Shown here one piece after another: positions 45,473 through 56,923 of a DNA stretch of 64,000 bases. The translations under genes and the position numbers were made by a program. Source of the DNA: Chloranthus sessilifolius (Eukaryota > Streptophyta > Magnoliopsida > Chloranthales > Chloranthaceae); the NCBI GenBank assembly GCA_021018995.1, contig CM037596.1, positions 87,799,184 to 87,863,183 on the forward strand, given 5' to 3'. Position 1 is the first letter of the stretch, and every line of letters starts with the position of its first letter. The notes under the pieces were generated by a model, which saw nothing but the letters and a program-made list of their open reading frames with translations, did no database searches and had not been told where the DNA came from.

Positions 45473-47791
45473 TTTAACGATTCGCATGTTCCATACACTT
45501 GACATAACAAAGTAGGTGTATATGCTTAATAAGAGATACACATTGACTTTAAGACAACCATTATATTTAATTTTGTCAGTTATTATACAAGCTACGTGAT
45601 AGCATGTTGGCAAAGAGGCTGAGTTATAGACAAGAGGTCTAAGGATCAAGCCTTAGCAGATAAATTTTTAGAAATTTTATTTTAGACTTGGAGGCAAGGG
45701 CCTATACACCCTTCGTTGGTGTATGACTTTACACTGAATAATACCCTTAAATGATAGAAAAGTGAGTCACGAAGAAACCTAGTCACAATCCTTGAAAATT
45801 CTCCTTAAGAAATAACTATAAGAAAAACCCCTTTCCTCTCAGAAAGCCCTAGTCGTCACATCGTTTCTTCTCAATCTCTTTCTTCACCCTAAAGCCTTTC
45901 AGGACGTTTCATTCTTAATAAACCCTCCGATCTTTTCCACCATTAAGATCGAAGAGAGAAATAAAGTGATTGGACGGACGGAAATTTGGACGCCGATCTC
46001 CTCAAACGCCAACCATCATCGAACTACCATTCGCACCTCAAAAAGGTAGAAATCTTAGTTCATTATTACGGATTTGATTATCTTAAAAATTCATAAATTA
46101 GTTAATTGTTTTGAGATTTGAGGGACTTCGAATCCCAAGAAAAGGGTTCACGTGTAGGGGAGGATTTACATTTCGCTTGAGCGAGATAGCCTCAAAAACG
46201 AGGCCAAAGTTTCGAGTGAAACTCGCTCGAGCGATTTTAGTTGTCACTCAAGCGAGGTAGTGAAGGTTGCACAAAAAAAAAATTGTGTTAAGTCACTTGA
46301 GCGAACACAATTTGCCGCTCGAGCGAGTTAGAACAGATTGGTTGTCTTAACCCCTTTTTGAGGAAGAACTTGAGTACTCCGAATATTTGCAATCATGAAC
46401 GATCTTTGACACGTTACTGCGTATGTGATGAAGAAAGAGGGCCAGTAACCATCAATAAGAATCTTCTCAACTCCTTCTCACGACGTTAGGACCGAGGTAG
46501 GGGATTTACAATGCGTTCTTACTTTTTTATCTCTGAATTCATGAACATTTAATGATTTACTACTTAGTAAGTGATATTGATTATTTATTCATTTTTGAAG
46601 AAGTGATATTGATTATTAGTATTGAGCATGTTATATACTCAGAATATGAAATTACGCCGGATATTGAACTCATTGAATGCCGAATTGTGTTGAACACTCA
46701 ATAGATGTAAGAAATTATCGAACTTTGGAATCACATTAAACTCTTACTGAATATAGCATGACATACCGAATATTGAATCTCATTGAACTTGCATGAAGTA
46801 CTGGAAACCATTGGACATTGAAAATCATTGAACTCTTATTGAGTAATAGAAATATCATCCGAACTCTGAATTTAGCTGTCTTATGAACACGATACTATGT
46901 TTTAAAACATTGCATGTGATTTGACGTTCATGTGAATGAATCATGTGCGACGACACACTTTGAACCGTTACGGCAGTATATCCGTATTCCAGACCGTTAC
47001 AACAGCATATATGTATCTGAATTGTGCTTCGGCACCTACTGAACTGTGACGACGGCCTCTGAACTGCCCACGTATTCCTCACAACGCAGGAGCTTGGGCA
47101 CTCTAAAAAAGTGTTCATGAATGACGATGGTTAAGATTCCCATCGGCTGCCTTTGGCTCGAAGCGCTATACTTGCGTTACAGATCTTAAGTTATTATTTT
47201 AATTCATGCAATAACCTAATTAGTTTCATATAAAAGAAAATGAATGTTCTGTTAATTCTGTACAATTGAAATGTGAGACAACCCGACTAGGCTATGTCAT
47301 AGAAATTTAACCTTGAAATGATAGTATGACCTTCTAAACCGTAATTTTGAATATCGATGATAAGATAGTCATTGAATATCATGTTTGATTGAGTAAGATG
47401 TATTTTGTATTGTGGATCACCTACTGAGCTCGTGGAATTTTAGCTCACCCCGACACTATGTGTCACAGGTATTGAAGTGGACAAGGATCCCAAGGTGGTG
47501 CTGGGAGAAGAAGAAGAATTTTCGCCAGAGAGCTATTATTCATAGTTGATTTCAATCATTTATTGGTACAATGTCATTGGTTAATTTCAGAATGTCAGAT
47601 ATCTTGTTAAGTGCCACTGTTTAGGTGATGAACGGCCGTCACCAGTGGATTAGTTGAATAATGTTCTCCTAACAATGTTGATCATGTTATTTCAGTTTAT
47701 AGTTGCTAGAAATTCTGTGTATAGGTTATGATCTATGATCTAGCGACCCGGAAATCTTTATGTTTCTGTTCGAAAATTTCAGGTCGTTACA
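45473..47791 (+). repeat. Solo Tekay-like gypsy LTR, 2319 bp, with target duplication
   Basis: Flanked by TACCT (45468-45472 and 47792-47796) inside the E6 LTR. Starts TTTAACGATTCG (first two bases mutated from TG) and ends TCAGGTCGTTACA. Inside: a tRNA-like segment (45599-45656), CGCTCGAGCG palindromes (46169-46330), an ATTGAAC-rich stretch (46640-46850) and GCTCACCCCGACACT...GTATTGAAGTGGAC near the 3' end. The sequence in reverse at 49990-51946 is its relative. Confidence 0.85.
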
Positions 47792-47847
47792 TACCTTATA
47801 CTTAATTGAACACACATGGATCCATACAAAATATATAATATCCATCA

Positions 47848-49220
47848 CTCCCCCTCAAGTTGGAGCATCATTGTAATAATGCCCAGCGTGCCAATAAATA
47901 CCAAAAAGTACACATATTAATACCATCATCTCTCCCTTACTAGAAAGGGTCAAAATAGTTGTGCAAACACTTGCATAAAAATGAATCAGTGCAACACAAT
48001 GAACTCAATGACCAGCAAACATAATAAAGAGATGCAAACACTTGCACACACGTAGTCATGTTATACTCAATTGTCCAAAAAGGTAGCTAAACACTTAGCC
48101 TACAACAATATATTGATCTTAGCACTAACAACATGGCTATGGGACCTAAATATGGCCCACAACAATATAAGCTTGTACATGAGATCCACGACAAAAGAAG
48201 GGGAATCAATCACTCCAAACTTGATATTATTATGCAGCCACAACACTTCCCATCCATCGAAGAACATAGCAGCCAGCCTACACAGCCACACCACTATATT
48301 TTTCTTTCGCAGAGAAAATATAGACTAGAAGAGTGACTAGATCGCAACTGGGATTGTACTTTCGCAGATAAAATCTACATTGAACATGTTGAAGCAAGCT
48401 AGATTGCTTGGAAGTAATATAACGTAACCTGCCTCTTCCAATAGCCTTGGTGAGAATATTGGGAAGTTGGTCCTCTGATGCAGCTTATGCAATATAAAAC
48501 ACCTAGATTCACTTTTCTCCCGTATGAAGTGGCAATTCACTTCAATGTGTTCCAATTTTGTCCCGAATGAAGTGGCAATCCACTTCAATGTGTTTGGTTC
48601 ACTCATGATTGGATTTTTTGGAATATGGAGACCACCGTCATTGTCTCCATACAGACTCATAGGAAGATTAACACGAATGCCAAGGTCCGCTAATATGAAC
48701 ATAATCCAAATTCCTTCAAGGGAACTCAGACATAGCCCGCTATTCTGCTCCAGTACTGGAATTTGCGACCACCGGTTGTATCTTACTCCTCCAAGTGACA
48801 AGGTTACCTCCAAGGAATGCGAAAGAAATGTACTCTACCTTCTGTCATTGGCAGATCTAGCCCTATCTGCATTTGTGAATACCTCCACGTCAAAACGCAC
48901 ATGGCGACCATACACCCGGCCTATACTAAGACTTGTCTTCAAGTATCGCAGAATTTTGTAAAGAACATCAAGATGAGTAGTACGAGGAGAATGTATGTGT
49001 TGGAATACAATTCTTATAGCGTAAGTTATAAGGACGAATTCTTAGTGAGATGTATGAGTTTCCCAACAAGCCTCTTAAATCTGCACAACCGGTATGCATT
49101 CCCTCTTTTTTCAATTCCCCTGAGTGTGGAGGAGCAGGGAAGACAACAAACCTAGTGGCTAATAAAGCAGCTCTCAAGTTGAGATCCAATAAGGCGCCAA
49201 CCAGGGTTGACAAAGATAAG
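47848..49220 (-). pseudogene. E6 copia RT C-terminus and RNase H
   Basis: On the minus strand from 49220 to 47848: PVDTP-like linker, CRFKRLVGKLIHLT (about 49100-49060), QHIHSPRTTHLDVLYKILRY (49005-48945), DVEVFTNAD (48890-48862), ASEAEYRA-like text (near 48740), LYGDND with INLPMS-like flank (48660-48630), KLEHIEVNCHFIREKSES (48560-48505), QLPNIL (48475). Then the polypurine tract AACTTGAGGGGGAG (47848-47862). An internal tandem repeat of about 44 bases near 48525-48592 (GAAGTGGCAATTCACTTCAA twice) duplicates the HIEV segment. Many frameshifts. RNase H normally removes the RNA strand during reverse transcription. Confidence 0.78.
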
Positions 49221-49586
49221 TTTCAGCTTGAGGGGCAACAGAATCACAACCAACTCACCTTCTTTTAAAGTCATCTTTTTTCCCTTTTTCTTTTCATTAT
49301 TTTTCTTTGTTTTGAGTACAAAATTAAGGAAAGGGAAGAAATGTTTGGCTGGTTGTAAACTGTTTGCCCAGTAAAGGTGACGATCCGAACTTTTGCAAAT
49401 GTTGAACCGTTGGCATGGGAGAAATTTTTGACTTTTTGTCGTGGTCGAATCATTGACCCAGTAGATGTGGCCCCTGGACCCACCTTTATTAAGGAGTGTA
49501 CACAAGTACGAAACCTGAATCGATCTTCGAATTATTAGGTACGCAAATTTTCGAGGACAAAAATTCTTTTAAGGGGGGAAGAATGT
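49221..49586 (+). pseudogene. Tekay-like 3' internal end with polypurine tract
   Basis: Non-coding 3' end of a plus-strand Tekay/Del-like element, ending in the group's typical junction: TTTTCGAGGACAAAAATTC, then AAGGGGGGAAGAA (49572-49584), then the LTR start. The rest of that element is missing. Confidence 0.6.
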
Positions 49587-51946
49587 AATGACTCAGATTT
49601 TCGTATCATTGATATACTAAAAATTTGTATATGTGTTTAATAACGTATACGCCGAATGCCTTGACCTTTCAAAAACATGTTAACTAAAGAATACATGTTT
49701 TGATTTTCAAAGTTTTTATATTTATTTTCGTCATTAATTGACACAAACTATGTGGCGCTCTTTTGGTTAGAGACTTAAGTTAGTGACAAGAGGTCTAAGG
49801 ATCAAACCTTAGTATGTGAATGTTAAACCTTTATTTATTTTGGACCTGAAAGTAAGTTCCTATACACCCTTCCTTGGTGTGTCAGCCTAATAGCGGATAA
49901 TCTCCATTAAGTAATAAAAAGATGTCTTACGGAGAACCGTAAATCATGCTAGAGTTCTTCTTAAGAATATAACCTAGAAAAGTCTTATTATTATATTCAA
50001 GATTTAATTCCATACGATTGTCTGGTCAAATTATTTCATGTTTCACATGGATGCAGAGTTAACGTGACTTCTATTACGTTTTAAATGTAACTTATTATAT
50101 TCATGCATGACTTAAATAATAACTTAAAAATCTCTAACGCAAATATAACACTCGAGCCAGTGGCAGCCGATGGGAATCCTAACCATCGTCGTTCATGAAC
50201 AATTTTTCAGTATGCCCAAGCTCCTACATTGTGAGGAATACTTGGGCGGTTCAGAGGTCGTCGTCACGGTTCAAGAGGGTGCCGGGTTACGCTTCAAAGA
50301 GGGTGCCAAGCACGCTTCAGATGTTCAAATCAACTCTTCAAATCATATGCATGTTCTAAAACATAATACGGTGTTCATAATTCATAACTAATTCAAAATT
50401 CGATTTTCAGATTTCAATGCTCAATGAGAGTTCAATATTTCAATGAGTTTCAGATGGTCAATGAATTTTCAAATGTTCAATGCTAGTTCAATGTTCGATG
50501 ATCTCCAATATTCAATGATGGTCCAATGTGTTTCAATGTTCAACGAGTTCCAATATTCAATGAGGGTTCAATGTTCTAGGTATGCCACCTGTTCAATGTA
50601 TATTCAATCAATTTCAATTACGCAATAATGGTACAACAGTCAATGATTTCAACGTTCTAATACTAGCAATAAGGAGACCATTTTCTAACTTGGTAATCAC
50701 TAAATGACTATGAATCAAAGGATAACATGTAAGTGTGCATTGCAATTCCCCTACCTCGATCCTAACGTTGCAAGAAGGAAGTGAGACGATCCCTATCAAT
50801 GGCGACCGATTTCCTCTTCTACATCACACACATAAATGGTATATCAATGGTCTATGGTAATTATGAACAATTTACAAATACTTATTACAAATCAACAAGA
50901 AGAAACCTAGGAAAAAGGGTGGGAAAAGGCAAAGGTCGACGTGACTCGCTCGAGCGACTCCTTCCAGAAAATTTTCTATACATTCCTTTGACATCTCGCT
51001 CGAGCAACAAGCGAAGCTCGCTCGAGCAACAAGCGAAGCTCGCTCGAGCGACTCATTCCAAAAGGTTTTCGTGCATTCTACAACATCTCGCTCAAGCGAC
51101 AACTAAACTCGCTCAAGCAACCTTCGGCCGAAAGTTTGGCCTCATTTCTTACGTGTCCTCGCTCGGGCGAAACGTGAACTCGCTCGAGCGACCCTGGGCG
51201 AGTACGAAAACAAACCCTTTTTCTAGTCCGAAATTGAAGTCCCGAATTACGAAATAAAATCCGACAATTATTAACTAAAATCAGAAATTTAAGAAAATAG
51301 AATCCATAATAAGGAACGATGATATCTACATTTTAAGGCGTGAACAGTGGATCTACAATGATCGATGTTTGAGGAGATCGACGTCCCATGCTTTACTTTG
51401 TCTGCGGCTTCCCTCCTTCCTCCTTGATCTTGATGGTGTGGATGGCCAAGGTGATTCCTTTGGAAGAAGGCCCAAAAGATGTTAGGTGGGTTGAAGAAGA
51501 AGGCAGTGGCGGCTAGGGTTTTTCTTAAGAAGAGAAAATACGGCTAGGTTTTCTTAGGTTCTATTCTTAAGAAGAACTCTCGGATGATTTAGGGTTCTCT
51601 ATAAGACATCTTTTTATAACTTAATGGAGATTATCCGTTGTTAGGCTGACACACCAAGGAAGGGTGTATAGGAACTTACTTCCATGTCCAAAATAAAGGT
51701 TTAACTTTCACATACTAAGGTTTGATCCTTAGACCTCTTGTCTCTAACTTAAGTCTCTAACCAATAGACCGCTACATAGCTTGTGTCAATTAATGACGAA
51801 ATTAAATATAAAAACTTTGAAGACAAAAACATGTATTCTTTAGTTAACATGTTTTTGAAAGGTCAAGGCATTCGGCGTATACGTTATTAAACACATATAT
51901 GAATTTTTGGTATATCAATGATACGAAAATCTGGGTCGTTATATTA
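49587..51946. repeat. Two Tekay-like LTRs head-to-head (inverted repeat with arms of about 400 bp)
   Basis: Left arm 49587-49990 starts TGTAATGACTCAGATTTTCG on the plus strand. The right arm 51946-51545 reads TATAACGACCCAGATTTTCG on the minus strand and matches it for about 400 bases. The minus-strand copy continues to about 50040 and parallels 45473-47270: CGCTCGAGCG palindromes 50940-51195, TTCAATG-rich stretch 50410-50640, CATCGGCTGCC near 50165. The plus-strand copy breaks off at about 49990. Confidence 0.78.
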
Positions 51947-52451
51947 AATGTCTGTTGAAAAGGATTCAAGCACCCTTTCAGTGGGAGTTTGGTCAGTCGG
52001 TCTTGAAAGAGTAGCAAGCATCAATTTTTCATTGATGAAAGAGCTCAAAATGGGTTTGTACATGCATGGGCTCATATTAGCAAAAAGCGAAAATCATGTT
52101 GCAAAAGGTCTTGAAGAAGGCAGCTTAGTGATAACAATATGGTGACTAATGACTAATGGCAATAATATTAATAATAAACATCTTTGAGGTATTGGAAAAA
52201 AGAGAAGGACAAAGATGGCTGCAATAAAAAATAATACATCATTTTTGGAAATGAAGCATGATGATGGAGATAACGTGCCACTAATGGCAGTTGCAAAATA
52301 AGGGATGAACAACACTAAATAGACACTAAGCAGGTGTTGGAGAAAAAATGATTTCCGATTTCTTCTGCAAAGAGAAGACAATGTGATGATGCCCAGAGCA
52401 TATGTCAAACAAAAACATGACAAAACTAATAGGATCTACCTGTTGCTACCA
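51947..52451. other. Unassigned E6 interior or inserted sequence
   Basis: Not recognised. A 65-codon plus-strand frame (51948-52142) and a 109-codon minus-strand frame (52094-52423, hydrophobic) lack homology I can name and are probably chance. Confidence 0.35.
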
Positions 52452-52740
52452 TCTAGAAAAAGAAAATACAAAAGATAAAAATGAACTAAAAGTGGCCTAC
52501 TTAGGGTTTATGACGAGAAGATATGGAAAAGAAGAGTGTGGAGAGAGATAGAACTCAAATGGATTACATTATTAATTACTTGGATGGATTGTGTTGCATG
52601 AGATTCCCTTTATATATAGAGGCCAACGTAATATTAAACTCATTTTTAGTCAATGTTGGGATTATACCCACACCCTCAGCTAACTAGACACATACACTTA
52701 ACAAAACACACATGCACACATACAAACTATACTATCTTCA
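52452..52740 (-). repeat. E6 right LTR (5' LTR of minus-strand copia)
   Basis: Shares with the left LTR the stretch around ATGGATTACATTATTAATTA, a TATA-like TTTATATATAGAGG (52609-52622) and ACACCCTCAGCTAACTAGAC. Ends ACTATCTTCA. Confidence 0.75.
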
Positions 52741-53037
52741 ATAGGTAACTCTCTAAAATCCAATGAGCTTACCTTTCTACAGTAATGGCTAAGAATGCCC
52801 CCATCACAACACTATCACATTTAGCTAAAATACATCTTGAAAAAAAAAAAAAAAACTAAGCAACACAGAATTAATGTTTAGTGTTTTTGCACACTATTTT
52901 CTATGCATTTTAATGAGAACTTTTAGACACCAAATATGTGACCCAAGACCTACGAGACTTCTCAACTACTTAAATGGAGAATGACTGCACCAAATTTCAA
53001 TCTAACCAATCAGGTTTACCTTATTGTTAGTAGGGTA
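52741..53037. other. Short non-TE stretch between E6 and the next copia LTR
   Basis: AT-rich, with an A15 run at 52840-52854. A possible 54-nt minus-strand exon (52769-52822) has good splice borders but no recognised product. Confidence 0.35.
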
Positions 53038-53780
53038 TGTTGGAATTCATGTTATAAGTTAGTGTGGGTGTTTATAGTCATGTTGGATGTGTTGTAAGTA
53101 GGTTAATTTGTTTTCCATTATTTCTATTGTACCAATGTACGTGAGATACTAGTGGTAGTATATATACTAAGTGTAGGATTTGAGATATAACAACTCAACC
53201 CTAATTCTCCATCTGTTTTCTTCTTCTTCTTCATCCTTCCTCCTTCCGAATTCTGACCCTAATTAACAAACCTCCATTAACCTGCCTCTATGCTGACGCC
53301 AGGCTGACCTCACGATGACGTCATGTTAATGTTGCCATGGTAAAAAATTTACGTCAAAATGAGATGAAATCCACATCTGTGATCGGTTTTTTAAGCTCTC
53401 CAACTTTATTCTTTGGAGTTTGACTATTCAGGGAGTTTGGTGTTTCGGTCCACCATGGATGCCCTTCTAGGGCTTGTTTGAACCAAATTCTTCTGCCTAG
53501 TAAGAACCTTACCACAGAGCTAAGGTCCTTTGCTGTTTTGAGGTTCTTTTTTTTTTTAATAATTGTCATTGGGGGAACAGTCTTATTTTTTAGGTTGTTT
53601 ATCCACTCTCTGATGATTCAAGCGTAAAAATTGGGTATGTTTGAAAGAGTTTATTACCCGGATCTTATGAAATTGGTTTTGTGAGATTTGGCTTTGTTTC
53701 GAATACGTTATGAACAATTTTGTGGTGGCTGATATGAAAGGTGCAGTCAGTGTTACCTAGGCACTTCTATTTGTTGGATT
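53038..53780 (+). mobile_element. Copia LTR and leader remnant (same LTR family as E0)
   Basis: LTR about 53038-53270: starts TGTTGGAATTC, shares TGTGGGTG/GTTTA.TAGTCATGTTGG-type blocks with 3633-3897, a CT-rich part and CCCTAATTAACAAACC. A copia leader with GCTGACG..., GATGACGTCATG follows. No coding domain remains. Confidence 0.6.
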
Positions 53781-54158
53781 TTTGTAGCACCGACACTTCT
53801 TGGAACATGGACAGCCCTCAACACAACACAACCCTTATAGACATCTATGAAAAATACCATCAAAATGTTCCTCGTATTGACACCATAAAATGAATTGTTT
53901 TTTTACGAAAAAATTGTATAAAAATCTAGTAAATTACAAAATAAAAAACATGGATCCTTGAAAACAATTTGTATAATATGCACTCTTAGTTAGGATCATG
54001 ATATACATTATGTATACGTTTCATTAGATAACTTTATTGGCACTCTAAAATTCTCCTTCAATTTTATTTTTCTACATACATTCTATTTTTATAGTTTCTT
54101 TTATTTCTCTTAAGGTCGTGCCGACGTATTGGAATCTTCAAAAATCGGCGTGCCAAAA
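53781..54158. other. Unassigned insert between copia units
   Basis: Starts near TAGCACCGACACTTC and ends near GTCGTGCCGACGTATTGG. AT-rich centre. Possibly a small transposon; the ends are not a clear inverted repeat. Confidence 0.35.
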
Positions 54159-54380
54159 TGTTGGTGCGTAAGTAGTGCCTTCTACTTCGATTGGTGTTCA
54201 TGTATTACCCTTTCTCTGTAAATGTGGGTGTATATAGACTGATGTGAGTGAGAATAATAGTATGTAAGGACCTATAAATATTAATGATAAGGGGGTATTA
54301 GTATCACAACTCAACCCGAGTTTCTTCATTCTTCTTCTTCTTCCTCCTGCAAAACCTAAACCTAATTTTTCTTAATTTAA
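54159..54380 (+). repeat. E4 5' LTR
   Basis: Starts TGTTGGTGCGTAAG, TATA-like TATAAATATTAATG near 54273, CT-rich tail and AAACCTAAACCTAA near the end. Confidence 0.7.
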
Positions 54381-54382
54381 CT

Positions 54383-54394
54383 TGATATCAGAGC
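54383..54394 (+). promoter_or_regulatory. E4 primer binding site
   Basis: TGATATCAGAGC, 11 of 12 to the tRNA-iMet complement, immediately after the LTR. Confidence 0.8.
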
Positions 54395-54984
54395 AATCGA
54401 TCATCGTTGGATCATCACCGGATCTCTAACTCACTGCTTACGTCATTCCTGGTTTGCTGAAATCCCCGCTGACATCAGCATGGTCAACCTTTGAACTCAA
54501 ATGTAGAATCCGACCATGCGGTTTTGATCGGAATTCCAAGATGAATACATTTCTCTTCAGGCTCGACATCATTTGATTGCCAGAAACCTTACTTCTCATG
54601 GTTGTCTTCCTCGCCATCTTCCTTCTTCTCTACCACACAGTGTCGTCCATTCAGAGACCTCCAATAATTCTTGATTGACAATAAAACGTATGTGAATCAA
54701 TGATTATTAGGGATTAGAGGCTGTTTGCAGCCTTTTTCAACATCTCGTTCTCGTTGTATACTCAACGGAGTACCGCCAAAATCTTGAATCTTGTTGGAAT
54801 ATCGTATCTCACCAGAATCATGTTCTCATAACAAGGGTTTGATCGAAATTCTCATCCTGGTCAACATTCCCTTCTTGTTTGAGCTCATCTGAGCAACAAT
54901 TTGGGAGTTTCGAAAGGGTACCTGCATTTGTCTTAAGGTCACCCCTCGGACCTTGAGTTGTTTGATTTTGCACATTTCCTATCC

Positions 54985-56583
54985 AATAAGCGTCAAAAAA
55001 CTACTACAAAGTCAAGGGTAGGTTTGTTGGGTACCCTCCTACTCAAAGAGAGTACAAGTGTTATGATCCTTCCACAAGAGATCCTTTGTCATTATGGATA
55101 TTACATTCTTTGACCCTTCAGTTCGATGCCACTTCTCAGTGTCGCTTCAAGGGAGAAGTGTCCAAGTAATGAAGAGAGCACTGAGAATCCTCTACCTCTA
55201 CCGTGTATAGGAGAGGATGATGTTGGGTAGGTCATTGAAGAATTGGCCAGTACTAATGATCCTACGATGCCTAAAGAACAATAGTATAAATTTGAGGAAG
55301 TCAAATACTAAGAGAGAAATAAAAGCGAGAATAGAAGCCAAGCCCTCTCATTCAAGACACGGACAAAAAGCCTTCTCCTAAAGCAAGTACTCCCCCTCCG
55401 ATCTCAGATTTAGATCTCCCCATTTCTCTTCACAACGATACCAGATATCCTATTAGTAAGTTTGTGTCTTACCATGCTCTATCTACCTGTTATTCTAGCT
55501 TCCTTCCTCGTTGAATTATGCTTTTATTCTATCAGCTGTCTTTGAAGCTTTAGTGCAGAAAATGGAAAGAAGCTATGGTACAAGAAATGAAGGCGCAAAA
55601 CAAAACCACAGATGGGAAATCATTGAGCTGTCAGCATGGAAGAAAGTAGGGGGGCAAATGGGTGTATATAGTGAAGTATCGCCCAAATGGGTCTGTTGAG
55701 AAATACAAGGTCAGACTTACAGCAAAATGATTTACTCAAACTCCTAGCATTAACTTCCAAGAGGTGCTATACCAGTGGTCAAGCTTAATTCTATTAGGGT
55801 CCTCCTATATTCTGCAACAAATAAGGAGAAGCCTTTGAACCAGCTTGATGTCAACAATGCGTTATTGCATACAAACCTCAAAGAGGAAGTGTATATGGCA
55901 TTACCTCCATGGTTTCTCCATCAGGGGGAGGAGGACCGAGTTTGCAAAATGGAGAAGGCTATCTATGGATTGAAGTAGCCCACACAAGCATGGTTCAAGA
56001 AGTTTAGTGATGTTCTTACGCATTTTTGGGTATCAGAGGACTCACTATGACCATACTCTATTTGTCAAGAAGGGACTGCGTATGACAGCCTTCATTGTAT
56101 ATGTTAAGGATATTATTGTCACAAAAGATGACAGTGAAGAAATTTTGAAGTTGAAGAATTATCTCAGTCAAGTCTTTCATATCAAGGATCTTAGACCTCT
56201 TCGATACTTCCTTGGAATTGAAGTTGCACAGTTAAATCATGGGATTGTGTTGTTACAAAGAAAACATGCAGGAGATGTTCTGAAGCAAGCAAGGGCATTG
56301 GGATTTAAACATATAGACATTCCTATGAACCAGAACTATAAAACCAATTCGGAAGAAGGGGAACTTCTCAATGATGTAACCAAATACCAGAGGCTGGTGG
56401 GAAAACTTATAATGAAGCGGCCGGATATTGCATATGTTGTCAGTGTGGTCAGTCAACATATGCACGCCTCTCGTACTCCACACTTGGATGTTGTTTCCAG
56501 GATTCTGAGATATTTGAAATCTAGCCAGGGAGGGGACTACTATATATATAGTAAACATGGGCACCTTGATGTGGAAGTTTTCA
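54985..56583 (+). pseudogene. E4 copia integrase tail and reverse transcriptase
   Basis: After a leader (54400-54980), copia text appears: VGYPPTQREYKCYDPSTR-like (55024-55080), then in broken frames EAMVQEMKA (55565-55593), GKWVYIVKYRPNGSVEKYK (55650-55710), INFQEV (55748-55765), LNQLDVNNALLHTNLKEEVYM (55835-55897), EKAIYGLK (55952-55975), HYDHTLFVKKGLR (56045-56080). The catalytic box reads YVKD (56099-56110): the first Asp is Lys. It goes on with KDLRPLRYFLGIEVAQLNHG, MKRPDIAYVVSVVSQHMHAS and HLDVVSRILRYLK to HGHLDVEVFT at 56583, where E5 sequence begins. Confidence 0.85.
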
Positions 56584-56750
56584 CGGTACTTGCGCATCGG
56601 ACTGAACCCTAGCCGGATCTCGCATGATCTACATATTTGAATTCTCATAAACCAAAGGATTTTGCGATTAAACTTGAATTAATTTATTTAATTTTGGCAA
56701 AATTGCATTAAATCATTAATCACGCATTTTAGGGTTACCGTCCCGTATCA
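56584..56750 (+). repeat. E5 5' LTR, truncated
   Basis: Matches 59510-59686 of the 3' LTR (TACTTGCGCATCGGACTG..., GATTAAACTTGAATTAATTT) and ends GTCCCGTATCA. Confidence 0.87.
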
Positions 56751-56923
56751 GTTTTAATATCAGAGCCTTAGTTTTCAAGGGTAGGGCAAATTGTGTGTCA
56801 TTTTAATTTTCATTGCATTTTATCTCATTTGTGTTCAAAAGTATGCGCGTCTACTGTTTGACAAAATCCCTCTTCCATTGTGGTTCAAGTTTGCATGACA
56901 TTTAGCACTCGTATTAGTAAGCC

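Larger units (their letters stand above)
40721..52740 (-). mobile_element. E6: minus-strand Ty1/copia element broken by later insertions
   Basis: Left LTR (3' LTR of the minus-strand element) is in three parts, 40721-40843, 45333-45472 and 47797-47847, about 314 bp once E7, the solo LTR and one copy of each duplication are removed. The right LTR 52452-52740 is about 289 bp and shares AACTCAAATGGATTACATTA, GACTATACCCACACCCTCA-like and CTAACTAGACACA blocks in the same order. The polypurine tract lies at 47848-47862 (reverse) and a weak primer-like site at 52440-52452. Most of the interior (gag to RT start) is missing or replaced. Confidence 0.78.

Noticed and set aside
45599..45656. Functional tRNA gene
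   Set aside because: The box motifs are diverged and no cloverleaf with a plausible acceptor stem was found; noted only as SINE-like.
52769..52822. Possible 54-nt minus-strand exon with a strong donor and a long pyrimidine tract before the acceptor
   Set aside because: Only 17 open codons (KCDSVVMGAFLAITVE), no match to TPS or another family I recognise; chance is likely.
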